From positions 265,748 to 329,747 of the forward strand of contig NZ_JAAGPR010000008.1 in NCBI RefSeq assembly GCF_017104965.1: a stretch of 64,000 bases of DNA, in the 5' to 3' direction. Below are positions 22,177 through 30,656 of the stretch, one piece after another. Each line of letters begins with the position of its first letter. Positions within the stretch are counted from its first letter, which is position 1. A program made the translations under genes and the position numbers. The notes under the pieces are model-generated. The model worked only from the letters and a program-made list of their open reading frames with translations. It ran no database searches and was not told where the DNA came from. Origin of the DNA: Paraburkholderia sp. Ac-20340 (GTDB taxonomy: Bacteria; Pseudomonadota; Gammaproteobacteria; Burkholderiales; Burkholderiaceae).

Positions 22177-23082
22177 TTACTTCGCGGCGCTCACCATGTA
22201 ATCGACGGCGGCTTTGACGTCGGCGTCGGAGGCGTTGGAGCCGCCTTTCGGGGGCATCTGGCCTTTGCCGTGCAGCGCGTAGTTGTAGACCGTGTCGATC
22301 GGATCTTTCAGACGCGGCGCCCAGTCGGCCTTGTTGCCGAACTTCGGCGCGCCGAGCACGCCCGCCGCGTGGCAGGCCTGACAGACCTGCGTGTAAAGCG
22401 CCTTGCCGGCCTGCGAGGCGTCGGCGCTTTGCGTCGCGCCGCCTGCCGGTGCCGAACCGGTCTGGGGAATCGCGGCGATCGCTGCGGCCGCCGCCGAGGC
22501 TTGCGCGGCGTTGGCGTCCATCACACCGGAGGCCGGCGCTGCGGCCGCCGCACCCGACGCGGCGTTGGCTGCGCCTGGCGCGGGCTTGGGCGGGTCCTGG
22601 AAGTTCGCGCCGCCGTGGTTCGCCATATAGGCGACGGCGAGGCCGATCTCGTAATCGGAATAATCGTCCGGGTTCGTGCCGCCGCGCGCGGGCATCGCGC
22701 CCTTGCCGGCGAGCGCCGTGTGCCAGAGCGTGTCGTAGCCCTGCGCGATGCGCGGCGCCCAGTCGCCCGAGTTGCCGAACTTGGGTGCGCCAGCCGCGCC
22801 GCTCGCATGACACGCCGAGCAGACCGCCTGATAGACCTGCTCGCCGGTCTTGTAGACGCGCGGCGCATTGGCGTCGCGAACCGACACCTGCGCGATGGGC
22901 GCAATACGGCTGGTGACCTGCTGGACAGAAAGCTCGTCGGTGCCTGCGCCGGTGCGCGTCGTGTTATCGACGTAGTACGCAAGCAGAATGATGATGACGA
23001 TGGGGACGGCAAACCCGGCAATGACAGCGGCAATCAGCTGGCCGGGCGTTTTGATCGGGGCTCCGTGGGGTGCTTCGCTCAT
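22177..23082 (-). CDS. Membrane-anchored diheme cytochrome c (cytochrome c5-like)
   Basis: This 301-residue protein has a single N-terminal membrane helix (AAVIAGFAVPIVIIILLAYY) and two periplasmic cytochrome c domains with heme motifs CSACH and CQACH. Each is followed by GAPKFGN and by a Met-containing MPxxGG axial-ligand region (AMPARGGT, QMPPKGGS). The two domains are joined by an Ala-rich linker, so this looks like an internal duplication. It would carry electrons in the periplasm, likely to a terminal oxidase. It is monocistronic. Confidence 0.92.
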   Translation of the reverse strand: MSEAPHGAPIKTPGQLIAAVIAGFAVPIVIIILLAYYVDNTTRTGAGTDELSVQQVTSRIAPIAQVSVRDANAPRVYKTGEQVYQAVCSACHASGAAGAPKFGNSGDWAPRIAQGYDTLWHTALAGKGAMPARGGTNPDDYSDYEIGLAVAYMANHGGANFQDPPKPAPGAANAASGAAAAAPASGVMDANAAQASAAAAAIAAIPQTGSAPAGGATQSADASQAGKALYTQVCQACHAAGVLGAPKFGNKADWAPRLKDPIDTVYNYALHGKGQMPPKGGSNASDADVKAAVDYMVSAAK

Positions 23083-23456
23083 GCTTGTCTCGTCTCCCGT
23101 TGGTTTTTTGGTGAGCGGTACAGCAGGACGGCATTAGCCTTGCGATTGAGCAAACAGGGACGATTATAGACGCAAGGTTTCGCCGCCGGTGGCCGCGCGC
23201 GAGGGGTGTTCAGCGGGCGTTTACCCGAAGCCGGTGCGGCTGCCGGCGGGTGGTTTTGCAATTCGTGACGGATCATCGGCCGGGATTGTCGCGCTTCTTG
23301 CCGCATTGTGCCGCGAGCCGCGCCGCTCAAGGCTTCAAAAGGCCGCCAGGTGGACGCCGTCATGGAAACCGGGTATTCTCTCGGTCTCTTTGACGTTGCT
23401 ATCTCCCCCGTGTTCATCGGGCTGATCGCAGCGCTCGAATGGCAATAAATGGCAAC
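23083..23456. other. Intergenic region between the cytochrome gene and tRNA-Arg
   Basis: A perfect TATAAT -10 box lies on the minus strand at 23163-23168, 81 nt before the cytochrome start, but no good -35 is visible at 16-18 nt. The remainder, including the presumed tRNA promoter, shows no recognisable feature. Confidence 0.45.
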
Positions 23457-23532
23457 GCGCCCGTAGCTCAATGGATAGAGTACTGCCCTCCGAAGGCAGG
23501 GGTTGCTGGTTCGATCCCAGCCGGGCGCGCCA
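23457..23532 (+). tRNA. tRNA-Arg (anticodon CCG)
   Basis: The 76-nt cloverleaf has acceptor GCGCCCG pairing with CGGGCGC, discriminator G and an encoded CCA. The anticodon arm CTGCC-CTCCGAA-GGCAG gives anticodon CCG, reading CGG arginine codons. The T arm is GCTGG-TTCGATC-CCAGC. It directly precedes the unusual acyl/sugar gene cluster. Confidence 0.96.
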
Positions 23533-23955
23533 AGAATTGCATCGCTTCTCCATCCGTAATCCCACCGCAGTTTTCGAGACTCGACGCGCACTCGCGCAGC
23601 TTTGGCATTCCCGGATCAATCCATAGACCGCCCATGACCTCCGCCCACGGTGGACGATAAAGCGGTTCATTGCGCCCGTCGATCCGACCTCGCTTCCCGC
23701 AATACCCGCAGCCCTTGCAGACCTAACCGACTCCAGACGTCCGCCTGGCGCCCGGTTTGCGCCCGTCCAGCCCGTCCACAAGCCGTAAATTGGAGGGTTT
23801 TTTCGTGCCATCTCTGCGATTCGATCCAGGGCGTCTGCCTGCATACTCCTCCCACGGAATTCTCGCGACATCTGGGCCGCCGGCCGACGTGCCGCAGCAG
23901 CCCTTCACGGCGCCAGGCACGTTACGCGTGTCTTGCCTTTTCGCAGGTTTCTAAC
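23533..23955. other. Gene-free stretch between tRNA-Arg and the acyl-sugar operon
   Basis: This 423-bp stretch should hold the operon promoter. Frames crossing it have no homology I can recognise and no ribosome sites. A T-run (GGTTTTTTCG near 23800) is the only AT-rich patch. I saw no copy of the tRNA 3' end that would mark an attachment site. Confidence 0.5.
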
Positions 23956-24612
23956 GTGACACGCAAACTTTTCATTTACGGCGCTGGCGGCTTCGGCAAG
24001 GAAGTCATGGACGTCGCCCGGCGCCAGAACGCAGCCACGAAGGCATGGGCCGACATCTGTTTCGTCGATGACATCTGCGACGAACGCGTGCGTCACGGTG
24101 CGAACGTACTGCGCTTCGACGAGATCCGTGAAGAGCTGGATCAGTGCGAGTTCGTGATTGCGGTTGGCGAACCGGCCGGGCGCGAAAAGCTCGCAGCGAA
24201 ACTGCGTGCAGAGGGCGCCCGCCTCGGGCGCGTGATCGACACCAGCTCGATTGTTGCCGCGAGTGCGCGCGTGGGCGACGGCGTGATCGTCACGCCTTTT
24301 TGCTCGATTTCCAGCGATGCCGTACTCGGCGCCCACGCGTGTGTGAACACGATGGCGATCGTCGGCCACGACGTGCAGGTCGGCGACCACACGGTGATCT
24401 CGTCGATGGTGAATCTGGGAGGCGCGAGCGTTATCGGCAGCGGCAGCTATATCGGCATGGGTGCGCTGATCAAGGAGGGCGTGCGCATCGGCTCGAATAC
24501 GATCATCGGCATGGGCTCGGTCGTGTACGGCGACATTCCAGACGACGTGATCGCGCTCGGCAATCCGGCGCGCGTGGCGCGTCCCAATACCGACCGTAAG
24601 GTCTTCAAGTGA
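23956..24612 (+). CDS. NeuD-family left-handed beta-helix acyltransferase (sugar N- or O-acyl transfer)
   Basis: The GTG start gives VTRKLFIYGAGGFGKEVMDV, the typical NeuD/PglD N-terminal Rossmann-like domain (nucleotide-sugar binding), after an AGG 8 nt upstream. From about residue 90 the protein is hexapeptide repeats (IDTSSIVAASARVGDGVIVT, HACVNTMAIVGHDVQVGDHT) with the acetyltransferase His in VGHDV, ending in GNPARVARPN. Total 218 residues, as in PglD. Family members transfer an acyl group to the 4-amino of UDP- or dTDP-4-amino-4,6-dideoxyhexoses. First gene of the operon; its stop overlaps the next start. The acyl-ACP made downstream is a plausible donor. Confidence 0.85.
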   Translation: MTRKLFIYGAGGFGKEVMDVARRQNAATKAWADICFVDDICDERVRHGANVLRFDEIREELDQCEFVIAVGEPAGREKLAAKLRAEGARLGRVIDTSSIVAASARVGDGVIVTPFCSISSDAVLGAHACVNTMAIVGHDVQVGDHTVISSMVNLGGASVIGSGSYIGMGALIKEGVRIGSNTIIGMGSVVYGDIPDDVIALGNPARVARPNTDRKVFK

Positions 24613-24866
24613 AATTGGTATCGAACATGACTAACAAGGCAACGTACGACAAGGTGTTCATGGACTGCTTCGCAGTCCCGCAGGACGCGCTGAACGATCA
24701 ATTCGTCTATCAGTGCGTACCGGCGTGGGATTCGGTTGGCCACATGGGCATGATCGCGGCCCTCGAAGACGCGTTCGGCATCATGATGGAAACCGAGGAC
24801 ATCATCGAATTCGGCTCGTACACCATCGGTATCGACAAGCTCAAGAAATACGGCGTCGAAGTATGA
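24609..24866 (+). CDS. Acyl carrier protein-like protein
   Basis: An 85-residue acidic helical protein. The phosphopantetheine site is Ser42 in PAWDSVGHMGMIAALEDAFG, with His-Met instead of the usual Leu-Glu-Leu after the Ser, as seen in stand-alone carrier proteins of biosynthetic clusters. The GTG start overlaps the previous stop and has AAGG 7 nt upstream; an internal ATG at 24627 lacks a ribosome site. It would hold the acyl intermediate as a thioester for the ligase, dehydratase, reductase and acyltransferase encoded around it. Confidence 0.87.
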   Translation: MKLVSNMTNKATYDKVFMDCFAVPQDALNDQFVYQCVPAWDSVGHMGMIAALEDAFGIMMETEDIIEFGSYTIGIDKLKKYGVEV

Positions 24867-26281
24867 GAGTGAGCCTCATCAGCCGCGAGCATCCACAGCG
24901 TCCCGCCTTCATCGAACAGGATGGGCGCGCGCTGAGCTATGCCGGGCTGCACGAGGCAATCGATGATTGGGCGGCAGACCTGGCGGCCGGAGAGCTGGTG
25001 TTCGTGCTCGGGGACAACGATCTGCCGACCGCGCTCTGCTACCTCGGTGCACAACGCGGTGGCGCGGTGGCACTACTGCTCGCCCGCAATATTCACGAAG
25101 CACAGTTCGCGCGCCTGATGGGTGTCTATCGGCCGTCGCTCGTTTTCATGCCGGTCACGGCGACCTTGCCGGACGGCGCCACGCTCGTGCGCGAGGCCGG
25201 CGGCTACGGGCTTTATCGCCTGCCGCTCGCGGCTGCGTCCCGCCCCGCGCTGCACGCGGATCTTGCGTTGCTGCTCGCGACCTCGGGCTCGACGGGTTCG
25301 CCCAGGCTCGTGCGCCTGACGATGGCCAATCTCGAGGCGAACGCGGACTCGATTGCGCAGTACCTCGGCATCACCTGCGACGAGCGCGCGATCACCTCGT
25401 TGCCGATGAACTATTCGTACGGCCTTTCGGTCATCAATAGCCATCTGCGGGTGGGCGCGTCGATCGTGCTGTCCAACGGTTCGCTGATGGACGGCGGATT
25501 CTGGCGTCAGGTCAACGAGCAGCGCGTCACGAGCTTTGCGGGCGTGCCGTTCAGCTACGACATGCTGCTCAAGCTGCGGCTCGCGCGCATGGAGTTGCCT
25601 TCGGTGCGCACGCTCACACAGGCGGGTGGACGCCTCGACCCGGCGAAGCTCGCGCAAGTCGCCGAAATCTGTCGCGCGAAGGGCATCCGCTTCTTTCCGA
25701 TGTACGGGCAGACGGAGGCGACAGCGCGCATCGCGTATCTCGAGCCCGAGGAAATCGCGCACAAGGCCGGTAGCATCGGTCGCGCGATTCCGGGCGGTCG
25801 TCTTTGGCTGGAAAGCGATGACGGTCGCGTGCTCGATGCCGCGGGCGAAGTCGGCGAACTGATCTACGCCGGCGCGAATGTCTCGATGGGCTACGCCGGG
25901 TGCGCCGATGATCTCGCGCTCGGCGACGTGAATCGCGGCGTGCTGCGTACGGGCGACCTTGCGCGCATCGACGAGGAAGGCTGCTTCTACATCGAAGGGC
26001 GACGCCGGCGTTTTCTGAAGATTTTTGGCATTCGCGTCTCGCTCGACGCCGTGGAGCGTATCGCCGCCGACCTGGGCGTGGTGTGCGCGGCGCACGGTGC
26101 GGACGACAAGCTCGTGATTCACGCCGAGCAGACGCCGCAATGGAATGCGCCGGCTTTGCGTGCCGATCTCGCGCAGCGTATCGGCGTGCATCCATCGGCG
26201 ATTGCCGTCAACGCCTTGACCGAACTGCCGCGCTTGCCCACAGGAAAGGTGGACTATCCATGTCTGAGCCAGTTGTCCTGA
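24863..26281 (+). CDS. AMP-forming acyl ligase (ANL superfamily), probable acyl-ACP ligase
   Basis: The 472-residue enzyme has the ANL motifs in order: LLLATSGSTGSPRLVRLTMA (phosphate loop, with Arg where Lys is usual), MYGQTEATARIAYLEPEE, RTGDLARIDEEGCFYIEGRR, and LPRLPTGKVDYP with the C-terminal catalytic Lys. It would adenylate a carboxylic acid and probably load it on the carrier protein encoded just upstream, with which it shares an ATGA overlap. The acid is unknown. Its stop lies inside the next gene. Confidence 0.88.
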   Translation: MRVSLISREHPQRPAFIEQDGRALSYAGLHEAIDDWAADLAAGELVFVLGDNDLPTALCYLGAQRGGAVALLLARNIHEAQFARLMGVYRPSLVFMPVTATLPDGATLVREAGGYGLYRLPLAAASRPALHADLALLLATSGSTGSPRLVRLTMANLEANADSIAQYLGITCDERAITSLPMNYSYGLSVINSHLRVGASIVLSNGSLMDGGFWRQVNEQRVTSFAGVPFSYDMLLKLRLARMELPSVRTLTQAGGRLDPAKLAQVAEICRAKGIRFFPMYGQTEATARIAYLEPEEIAHKAGSIGRAIPGGRLWLESDDGRVLDAAGEVGELIYAGANVSMGYAGCADDLALGDVNRGVLRTGDLARIDEEGCFYIEGRRRRFLKIFGIRVSLDAVERIAADLGVVCAAHGADDKLVIHAEQTPQWNAPALRADLAQRIGVHPSAIAVNALTELPRLPTGKVDYPCLSQLS

Positions 26282-27342
26282 ACGACGTTCTCCAGTGGCC
26301 CGTGTATGGCATGGCGAAGTCGGAGAAGGATGCGAGCCTGCTGCGCGAACTGCATCGCCTGACCGGTCTGCACTACGAAGGATGCACGGGGTATCGCGCG
26401 ATCCTCGACAAGTTCGGGCTTGCGCGCGCCGCAGGCTCGCTTGCTACGCTGCCTTTCCTGCCGGTGCGTCTCTTCAAGCACGAAACGCTGCTGAGCGTGC
26501 CGCAGGCCGAGGTCGTCAAGACCATGACTTCGTCCGGCACGAGTGGCCAGAGCGTTTCACAGATCTTTCTCGACCGTCAGACCGCCGCGCTGCAGGTGAA
26601 AGTGCTGGCGCGCATCGTCGCTGACCTGATCGGTCCGAAGCGCCTGCCGATGCTCGTGATCGACTGCCGCGCGACGGTGGCAAACCGCTATCGCTTTTCT
26701 GCGCGCACGGCGGGCATTCAGGGTTTCTCGATGTTCGGCCGGGATGTCGAATTCGCTCTCGACGACGACATGTCGCTCAATGTCGAGCGCGTGCGCGCCT
26801 TCCTTGCGAAATATCCCGACCAGCCCATCCTGATGTTCGGCTTCACCTTCGTGGTGTGGCTGCATCTCGTGCTGGCGCTCGAAGCCAGTGGCGAAACCCT
26901 GCCGCTCGAGCACGGCATCCTGATCCACGGCGGCGGCTGGAAGCAACTGCAGTCGCAGGCGGTGAGTGCCGATGTTTTTCGCCAGCGCATCGGCAAAGTC
27001 TCCGGGCTCTCGCGCGTGCACAACTACTACGGCATGGTCGAGCAGACCGGTTCGATTTTCGTCGAGTGCGAGCACGGTCATCAACACGCCTCGTCGTGGT
27101 CGGACGTGATCGTGCGCGACCCGGTCGATTTCGGGGTGCTGCCGCCTGGAGAACGTGGGCTGATCCAGCTGCTTTCCGTGATCCCGCACAGCTATCCGGG
27201 CCATTCGCTGCTGAGCGAGGACGAGGGCGAGATCGTTGGCGTGGACGATTGTCCGTGCGGACGCAAAGGCACGTATTTCAAGGTGCATGGTCGCATCCAG
27301 AATGCCGAAACAAGGGGCTGCAGTGATACGTATTCCCGCTGA
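26260..27342 (+). CDS. LuxE-like acyl-protein synthetase
   Basis: The 360-residue protein carries the LuxE-family core: VVKTMTSSGTSGQSVSQIFL (adenylate-forming glycine loop), GILIHGGGWKQL, YYGMVEQTGSIFVECEHG and CPCGRKGTYFKVHGRIQN. LuxE activates a fatty acid as acyl-AMP and moves it to its own Cys near the C-terminus for reduction by LuxC. Here Cys354 sits seven residues from the end in ETRGCSD, as expected. AGGAAAGGTGG precedes the ATG, which lies 22 nt inside the previous gene. The next gene is a LuxC homologue, so an acid (or acyl-ACP) to aldehyde step is likely. Confidence 0.87.
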   Translation: MSEPVVLNDVLQWPVYGMAKSEKDASLLRELHRLTGLHYEGCTGYRAILDKFGLARAAGSLATLPFLPVRLFKHETLLSVPQAEVVKTMTSSGTSGQSVSQIFLDRQTAALQVKVLARIVADLIGPKRLPMLVIDCRATVANRYRFSARTAGIQGFSMFGRDVEFALDDDMSLNVERVRAFLAKYPDQPILMFGFTFVVWLHLVLALEASGETLPLEHGILIHGGGWKQLQSQAVSADVFRQRIGKVSGLSRVHNYYGMVEQTGSIFVECEHGHQHASSWSDVIVRDPVDFGVLPPGERGLIQLLSVIPHSYPGHSLLSEDEGEIVGVDDCPCGRKGTYFKVHGRIQNAETRGCSDTYSR

Positions 27343-28549
27343 GATTCGCGCGAAGCTCGAGGTCGTGATCGGCGATCCGCAGCAGGTTTCCTGCACGCCC
27401 GCGCCGGTGTTCGATCCGCTGCGGATCGATTTTCTCGCCGACCTCTCGCGCGTGCTACTCGCATACCCGCAGGCGCGCGAGTTGCCGGACGTCGTGACGT
27501 TCGCCTACTGGTGCCGCCGCGCGAATCTCGCGCAGCTCGCGAACAGGTATCGCGCGGGCGACGCGCAAGACGCGGTGCGTCTCGGCCTCGGTCTTTCGTT
27601 TCACATCTGCCCTTCGAACGTGCCCGTGAACTTCGCGTTCTCGCTCGCGTTCGGTCTGCTTTCGGGCAATGCCTGCGTGTTGCGGCTGTCGTCGAAGCCC
27701 GCGCCAGCGACGGAGCGCATCGTGGCCGCGCTCACGCAACTGCTCGGCGAACAGAAGTATGCGGAAGTGGCCGAAGGGCTGCTCGTTCTGCGTTTCGAGC
27801 GCGACGACGACGTGAACCGATTCTGGCTCACCGCTGCCGATGCGCGCGTGGTGTGGGGCGGCGACGCCACCGTCGAGCACATGCGCAGCCTGCCGTGCCG
27901 GCCGCGCTCGCGCGAAGTGGCGTTCCCCGACCGCTACTCGTTTTGCGTGCTGGAGCCGCACGCGGTGCTCGCACTCGATCACGCGGAGATGCTGGCGCTC
28001 TGCGGGCGTCTTTACAACGATCTGTATCTGATGGACCAGGCGGCGTGCTCGTCGCCGCAGCTCGTCGCGTGGATTGGCGCAGCGCACGATGTCGTCGCCG
28101 CACAGGCGCGCCTGTGGCCGGCGCTCGCGCAATACGCGCGCTCGCGCTATGCGGCCAGCGCGGTTCAGATGATGGACAAATACGTCGATGCCTGCCGCCA
28201 TGCCGTGAGCAACGAGCGTGTACTCGCGGTCGAGCAGCACGGCAACGTGCTCTACCGGATCGGGTTGTCGGAGCTCGCGCAGGACCAGGACAGCCGTCGC
28301 GGGTATTTCGGCACGATCCACGAGGTGACGCTCGCATCGCTCGACGCACTCGCGCCGTTCGTCAACGAGCGCTATCAGACCCTGACTTATTTCGGCCTCG
28401 AGCGCACCGCGTTGCGCGACTTCGTCGTGGCCCAGCGCCTGCGCGGCGTGGATCGCGTGGTGCCGGTTGGCCGGGCACTGGATATGAATATCGTGTGGGA
28501 CGGCTACGACATCGTCGCCAGTCTCTCGCGCGTGGTCGACATTCAATGA
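27323..28549 (+). CDS. LuxC-like acyl-CoA/acyl-protein reductase (aldehyde-forming)
   Basis: A 408-residue aldehyde-dehydrogenase-fold reductase of the LuxC family. It has the nucleotide-site region SFHICPSNVPVNFAFSLAFG, SGNACVLRLSSKPAP, VVWGGDATVEHMR, and the catalytic Cys242 in LMDQAACSSPQLV. The GTG start has AAGGGG 5 nt upstream; an ATG at 27302 in the same frame is the alternative. It would reduce the acyl thioester delivered by the LuxE-like partner to an aldehyde with NADPH. No luciferase (luxAB) genes are present, so the aldehyde is a biosynthetic intermediate, not a light substrate. Confidence 0.88.
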   Translation: MIRIPAEIRAKLEVVIGDPQQVSCTPAPVFDPLRIDFLADLSRVLLAYPQARELPDVVTFAYWCRRANLAQLANRYRAGDAQDAVRLGLGLSFHICPSNVPVNFAFSLAFGLLSGNACVLRLSSKPAPATERIVAALTQLLGEQKYAEVAEGLLVLRFERDDDVNRFWLTAADARVVWGGDATVEHMRSLPCRPRSREVAFPDRYSFCVLEPHAVLALDHAEMLALCGRLYNDLYLMDQAACSSPQLVAWIGAAHDVVAAQARLWPALAQYARSRYAASAVQMMDKYVDACRHAVSNERVLAVEQHGNVLYRIGLSELAQDQDSRRGYFGTIHEVTLASLDALAPFVNERYQTLTYFGLERTALRDFVVAQRLRGVDRVVPVGRALDMNIVWDGYDIVASLSRVVDIQ

Positions 28550-28572
28550 CCCGCGCTGCACCGGAGAAACAG

Positions 28573-29046
28573 ATGGAAAGCTTCAGCCTCAATTGCATCG
28601 AACTTCAGGCCTACCAGCCGAACCGCTATCCCTTCCTGATGATCGACCACGTCGACGAGGTTCTTCCAGGCAAGTACGCGCGCGGCTACAAGAACCTGAC
28701 CATGAACGAGTGGTACTTCCCTGTGCATTTCCCGGGCGGCCCCAATATGCCGGGCGCGCTGCAACTGGAAGCGCTGGCGCAGATGCTGACCGTCGCGATC
28801 ACCACGCTGCCGGGCCTCAAGGGCAAGGTCACGCACGCGCTCCAGCACACGGTGCGCTATCGCAAGGAAGTGCTGCCCGGCAAGAAGTTCGAGATCGAGA
28901 CCGAAGTGCTGTCGTGGCGCCGCGGCATCTGCAAGGGGCGTGGCATTGCACGCGTGGATGGCGAAGTCGCTTGCGAAGCCGACATGCTGATCACGATTCC
29001 CGAGATCCTCGAACAGTTCCTTCCGCCGAAGGCCGTATCGGCATGA
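28573..29046 (+). CDS. FabZ-like 3-hydroxyacyl-ACP dehydratase (hot-dog fold)
   Basis: A hot-dog protein of 157 residues from the ATG that follows GGAG; an ATG at 28546 overlapping the luxC-like stop is the alternative. It keeps the FabZ catalytic His in PVHFPGGPNMPG and the Glu in LQLEALAQ. It has PNRYPFLMID where FabZ has PHRFPFL, so the first conserved His is Asn. It would dehydrate a 3-hydroxyacyl chain on the operon's carrier protein. Together with the SDR downstream this gives two of the four steps of a fatty-acid cycle; no ketosynthase is present. Confidence 0.85.
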   Translation: MESFSLNCIELQAYQPNRYPFLMIDHVDEVLPGKYARGYKNLTMNEWYFPVHFPGGPNMPGALQLEALAQMLTVAITTLPGLKGKVTHALQHTVRYRKEVLPGKKFEIETEVLSWRRGICKGRGIARVDGEVACEADMLITIPEILEQFLPPKAVSA

Positions 29047-30656
29047 AAGATGTCGCGGACATCGTGATCGTCGGCTCGGGTGCAAGCGGCGCGGCCGCCG
29101 CGTGGGCGCTCTCGCGCTCGCCTGGCCTGCGCATTGTTTGCCTCGAACAGGGCGCACGCACGACGCCCTCCGGGTACCCGTCGACGAAAATCGACTGGGA
29201 GCTCGAGCGCGCCGGTGCGTACAGCTCGAATCCGTCGGTGCGCCAGAACGCCGCCGATTATCCGGTCGACGATTCGGCCTCACCGATCTCGATTGCGAAC
29301 TTCAACGGCTTCGGCGGCAGCACGATCCTGTATTCCGCGCATTTCCCGCGCTTTCATCCGTCGGATTTCCGCACGCGCAGCCTCGACGGCGTCGGCGACG
29401 ACTGGCCGCTCGACTACGAAGCCCTTCAGCCCTTCTTCGCCGAAAACGAACGCATGATGGGCGTGGCGGGGCTGGTCGGCGACCCCGCTAATCCGGAGTA
29501 CGAATCGTTGCTCCCGCCGCTTCCGCTCGGGCCGGCAGGTCGTGCGATGGCCGGCGCGTTCAATGCACTCGGCTGGCACTGGTGGCCTTCGTATGCGGCG
29601 ATCAACACGCATCGTCACGGCAATCGCGGTGCCTGCATCAATCTGGGTCCGTGCAACACCGGCTGCGCGCAAGGTGCGAAAGCGAGCGTCGATGTCACGT
29701 ACTGGCCGCAGGCGCAGCGTCAGGGCGTCGAGGTGCGCACGCAATGCCGCGTGCGCGAGATCACGCTCGACGCGCGCGGGCTCGCCGATGGCGTGCTCTA
29801 CACCGATGAGGCCGGCTGCGAGCAGCGACTCGAAGCGCGCGTGGTGGTCGTGGCGTGCAGCGGCGTCGGCACGCCGCGCCTGCTGCTCAACTCGAAGTCG
29901 AGCGCGTTTCCGGACGGTCTGCTCAACGACAACGGGCTCGTGGGCCGCAATCTCATGCTGCATCCGCTCGCGTATACCGAAGGCGTGTTCGAAGACGATC
30001 TGCAGTCGAGCTTCGGGCCGCATGGCGCGTGCATGCTCAGCCAGCAGTTTTACGAAACGTCGTCTGAGCACGATTTCGTGCGCGGCTACACCATGCAGGT
30101 ACTGCGCGGCGCGCCGCCGGCGGAAACGGCCGTGTCCGGTTACTTCATGCGCCAGGTGCCGCTCGGGCCCGATCATCACAAGCGTTTCGCCCAACTTTAC
30201 AACCGCACGGTCGGCATCGCGGTTATCACCGAGGATCTGCCGGAGCCGGAAAATCGGGTTGAACTCGACTACGCGAACTGCGATTCGAGCGGCATGCCCG
30301 GCGTGAAAATCACCTACCGCCTCGGCGAGAACACGAAGCGCATGCTCAAGCACGGTATCGACGCGAGCAAGGCTGTGTTCGCCGCGGCAGGCGCAAAAGT
30401 CGTGTCGTCGTTTGCGCCGGTGCGCCACACCGGCTGGCATTTGATGGGCACCACGCGCATGGGCGACGATCCTGCGACTTCCGTCGTGAATCGCTACGGC
30501 CAGGCACATGCAGTAAAGAATCTTTTCGTCGTCGACAGCAGCATTTTCGTGACCGCCGGCGCGGTGAACCCCGTCGCGACGGCGCAGGCGCTGACGCTGA
30601 TGGCATGCGATTACCTGCAGCGCAACCTGAACACGCTGATGGAGACGCCGCAATGA
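29043..30656 (+). CDS. GMC-family FAD-dependent oxidoreductase
   Basis: The 537-residue flavoenzyme has the FAD-binding start DIVIVGSGASGAAAAWALS, FGGSTILYSAHFPRF, a Cys-rich stretch GACINLGPCNTGCAQGAKAS, and the C-terminal active-site region GWHLMGTTRMG and AGAVNPVATAQALTL. GMC enzymes oxidise alcohols to aldehydes or ketones. No signal peptide is seen, so it should be cytoplasmic or face the cytoplasm. Its start overlaps the dehydratase stop (ATGA), and it is followed by a gluconate-dehydrogenase-subunit-3-like gene, as in sugar and alcohol dehydrogenases. The substrate is unknown. Confidence 0.88.
   Translation: MKDVADIVIVGSGASGAAAAWALSRSPGLRIVCLEQGARTTPSGYPSTKIDWELERAGAYSSNPSVRQNAADYPVDDSASPISIANFNGFGGSTILYSAHFPRFHPSDFRTRSLDGVGDDWPLDYEALQPFFAENERMMGVAGLVGDPANPEYESLLPPLPLGPAGRAMAGAFNALGWHWWPSYAAINTHRHGNRGACINLGPCNTGCAQGAKASVDVTYWPQAQRQGVEVRTQCRVREITLDARGLADGVLYTDEAGCEQRLEARVVVVACSGVGTPRLLLNSKSSAFPDGLLNDNGLVGRNLMLHPLAYTEGVFEDDLQSSFGPHGACMLSQQFYETSSEHDFVRGYTMQVLRGAPPAETAVSGYFMRQVPLGPDHHKRFAQLYNRTVGIAVITEDLPEPENRVELDYANCDSSGMPGVKITYRLGENTKRMLKHGIDASKAVFAAAGAKVVSSFAPVRHTGWHLMGTTRMGDDPATSVVNRYGQAHAVKNLFVVDSSIFVTAGAVNPVATAQALTLMACDYLQRNLNTLMETPQ

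Noticed and set aside
22177..23082. Ala-rich linker of the diheme cytochrome as a frameshifted gene fusion
   Set aside because: The frame is continuous and both heme motifs and axial-ligand regions are intact; linked cytochrome domains with Ala-rich linkers are common.
26260..28549. luxE/luxC-like pair as a sign of bioluminescence
   Set aside because: No luxA, luxB or luxD homologue is present in the window, and the neighbours are sugar and acyl-ACP genes.
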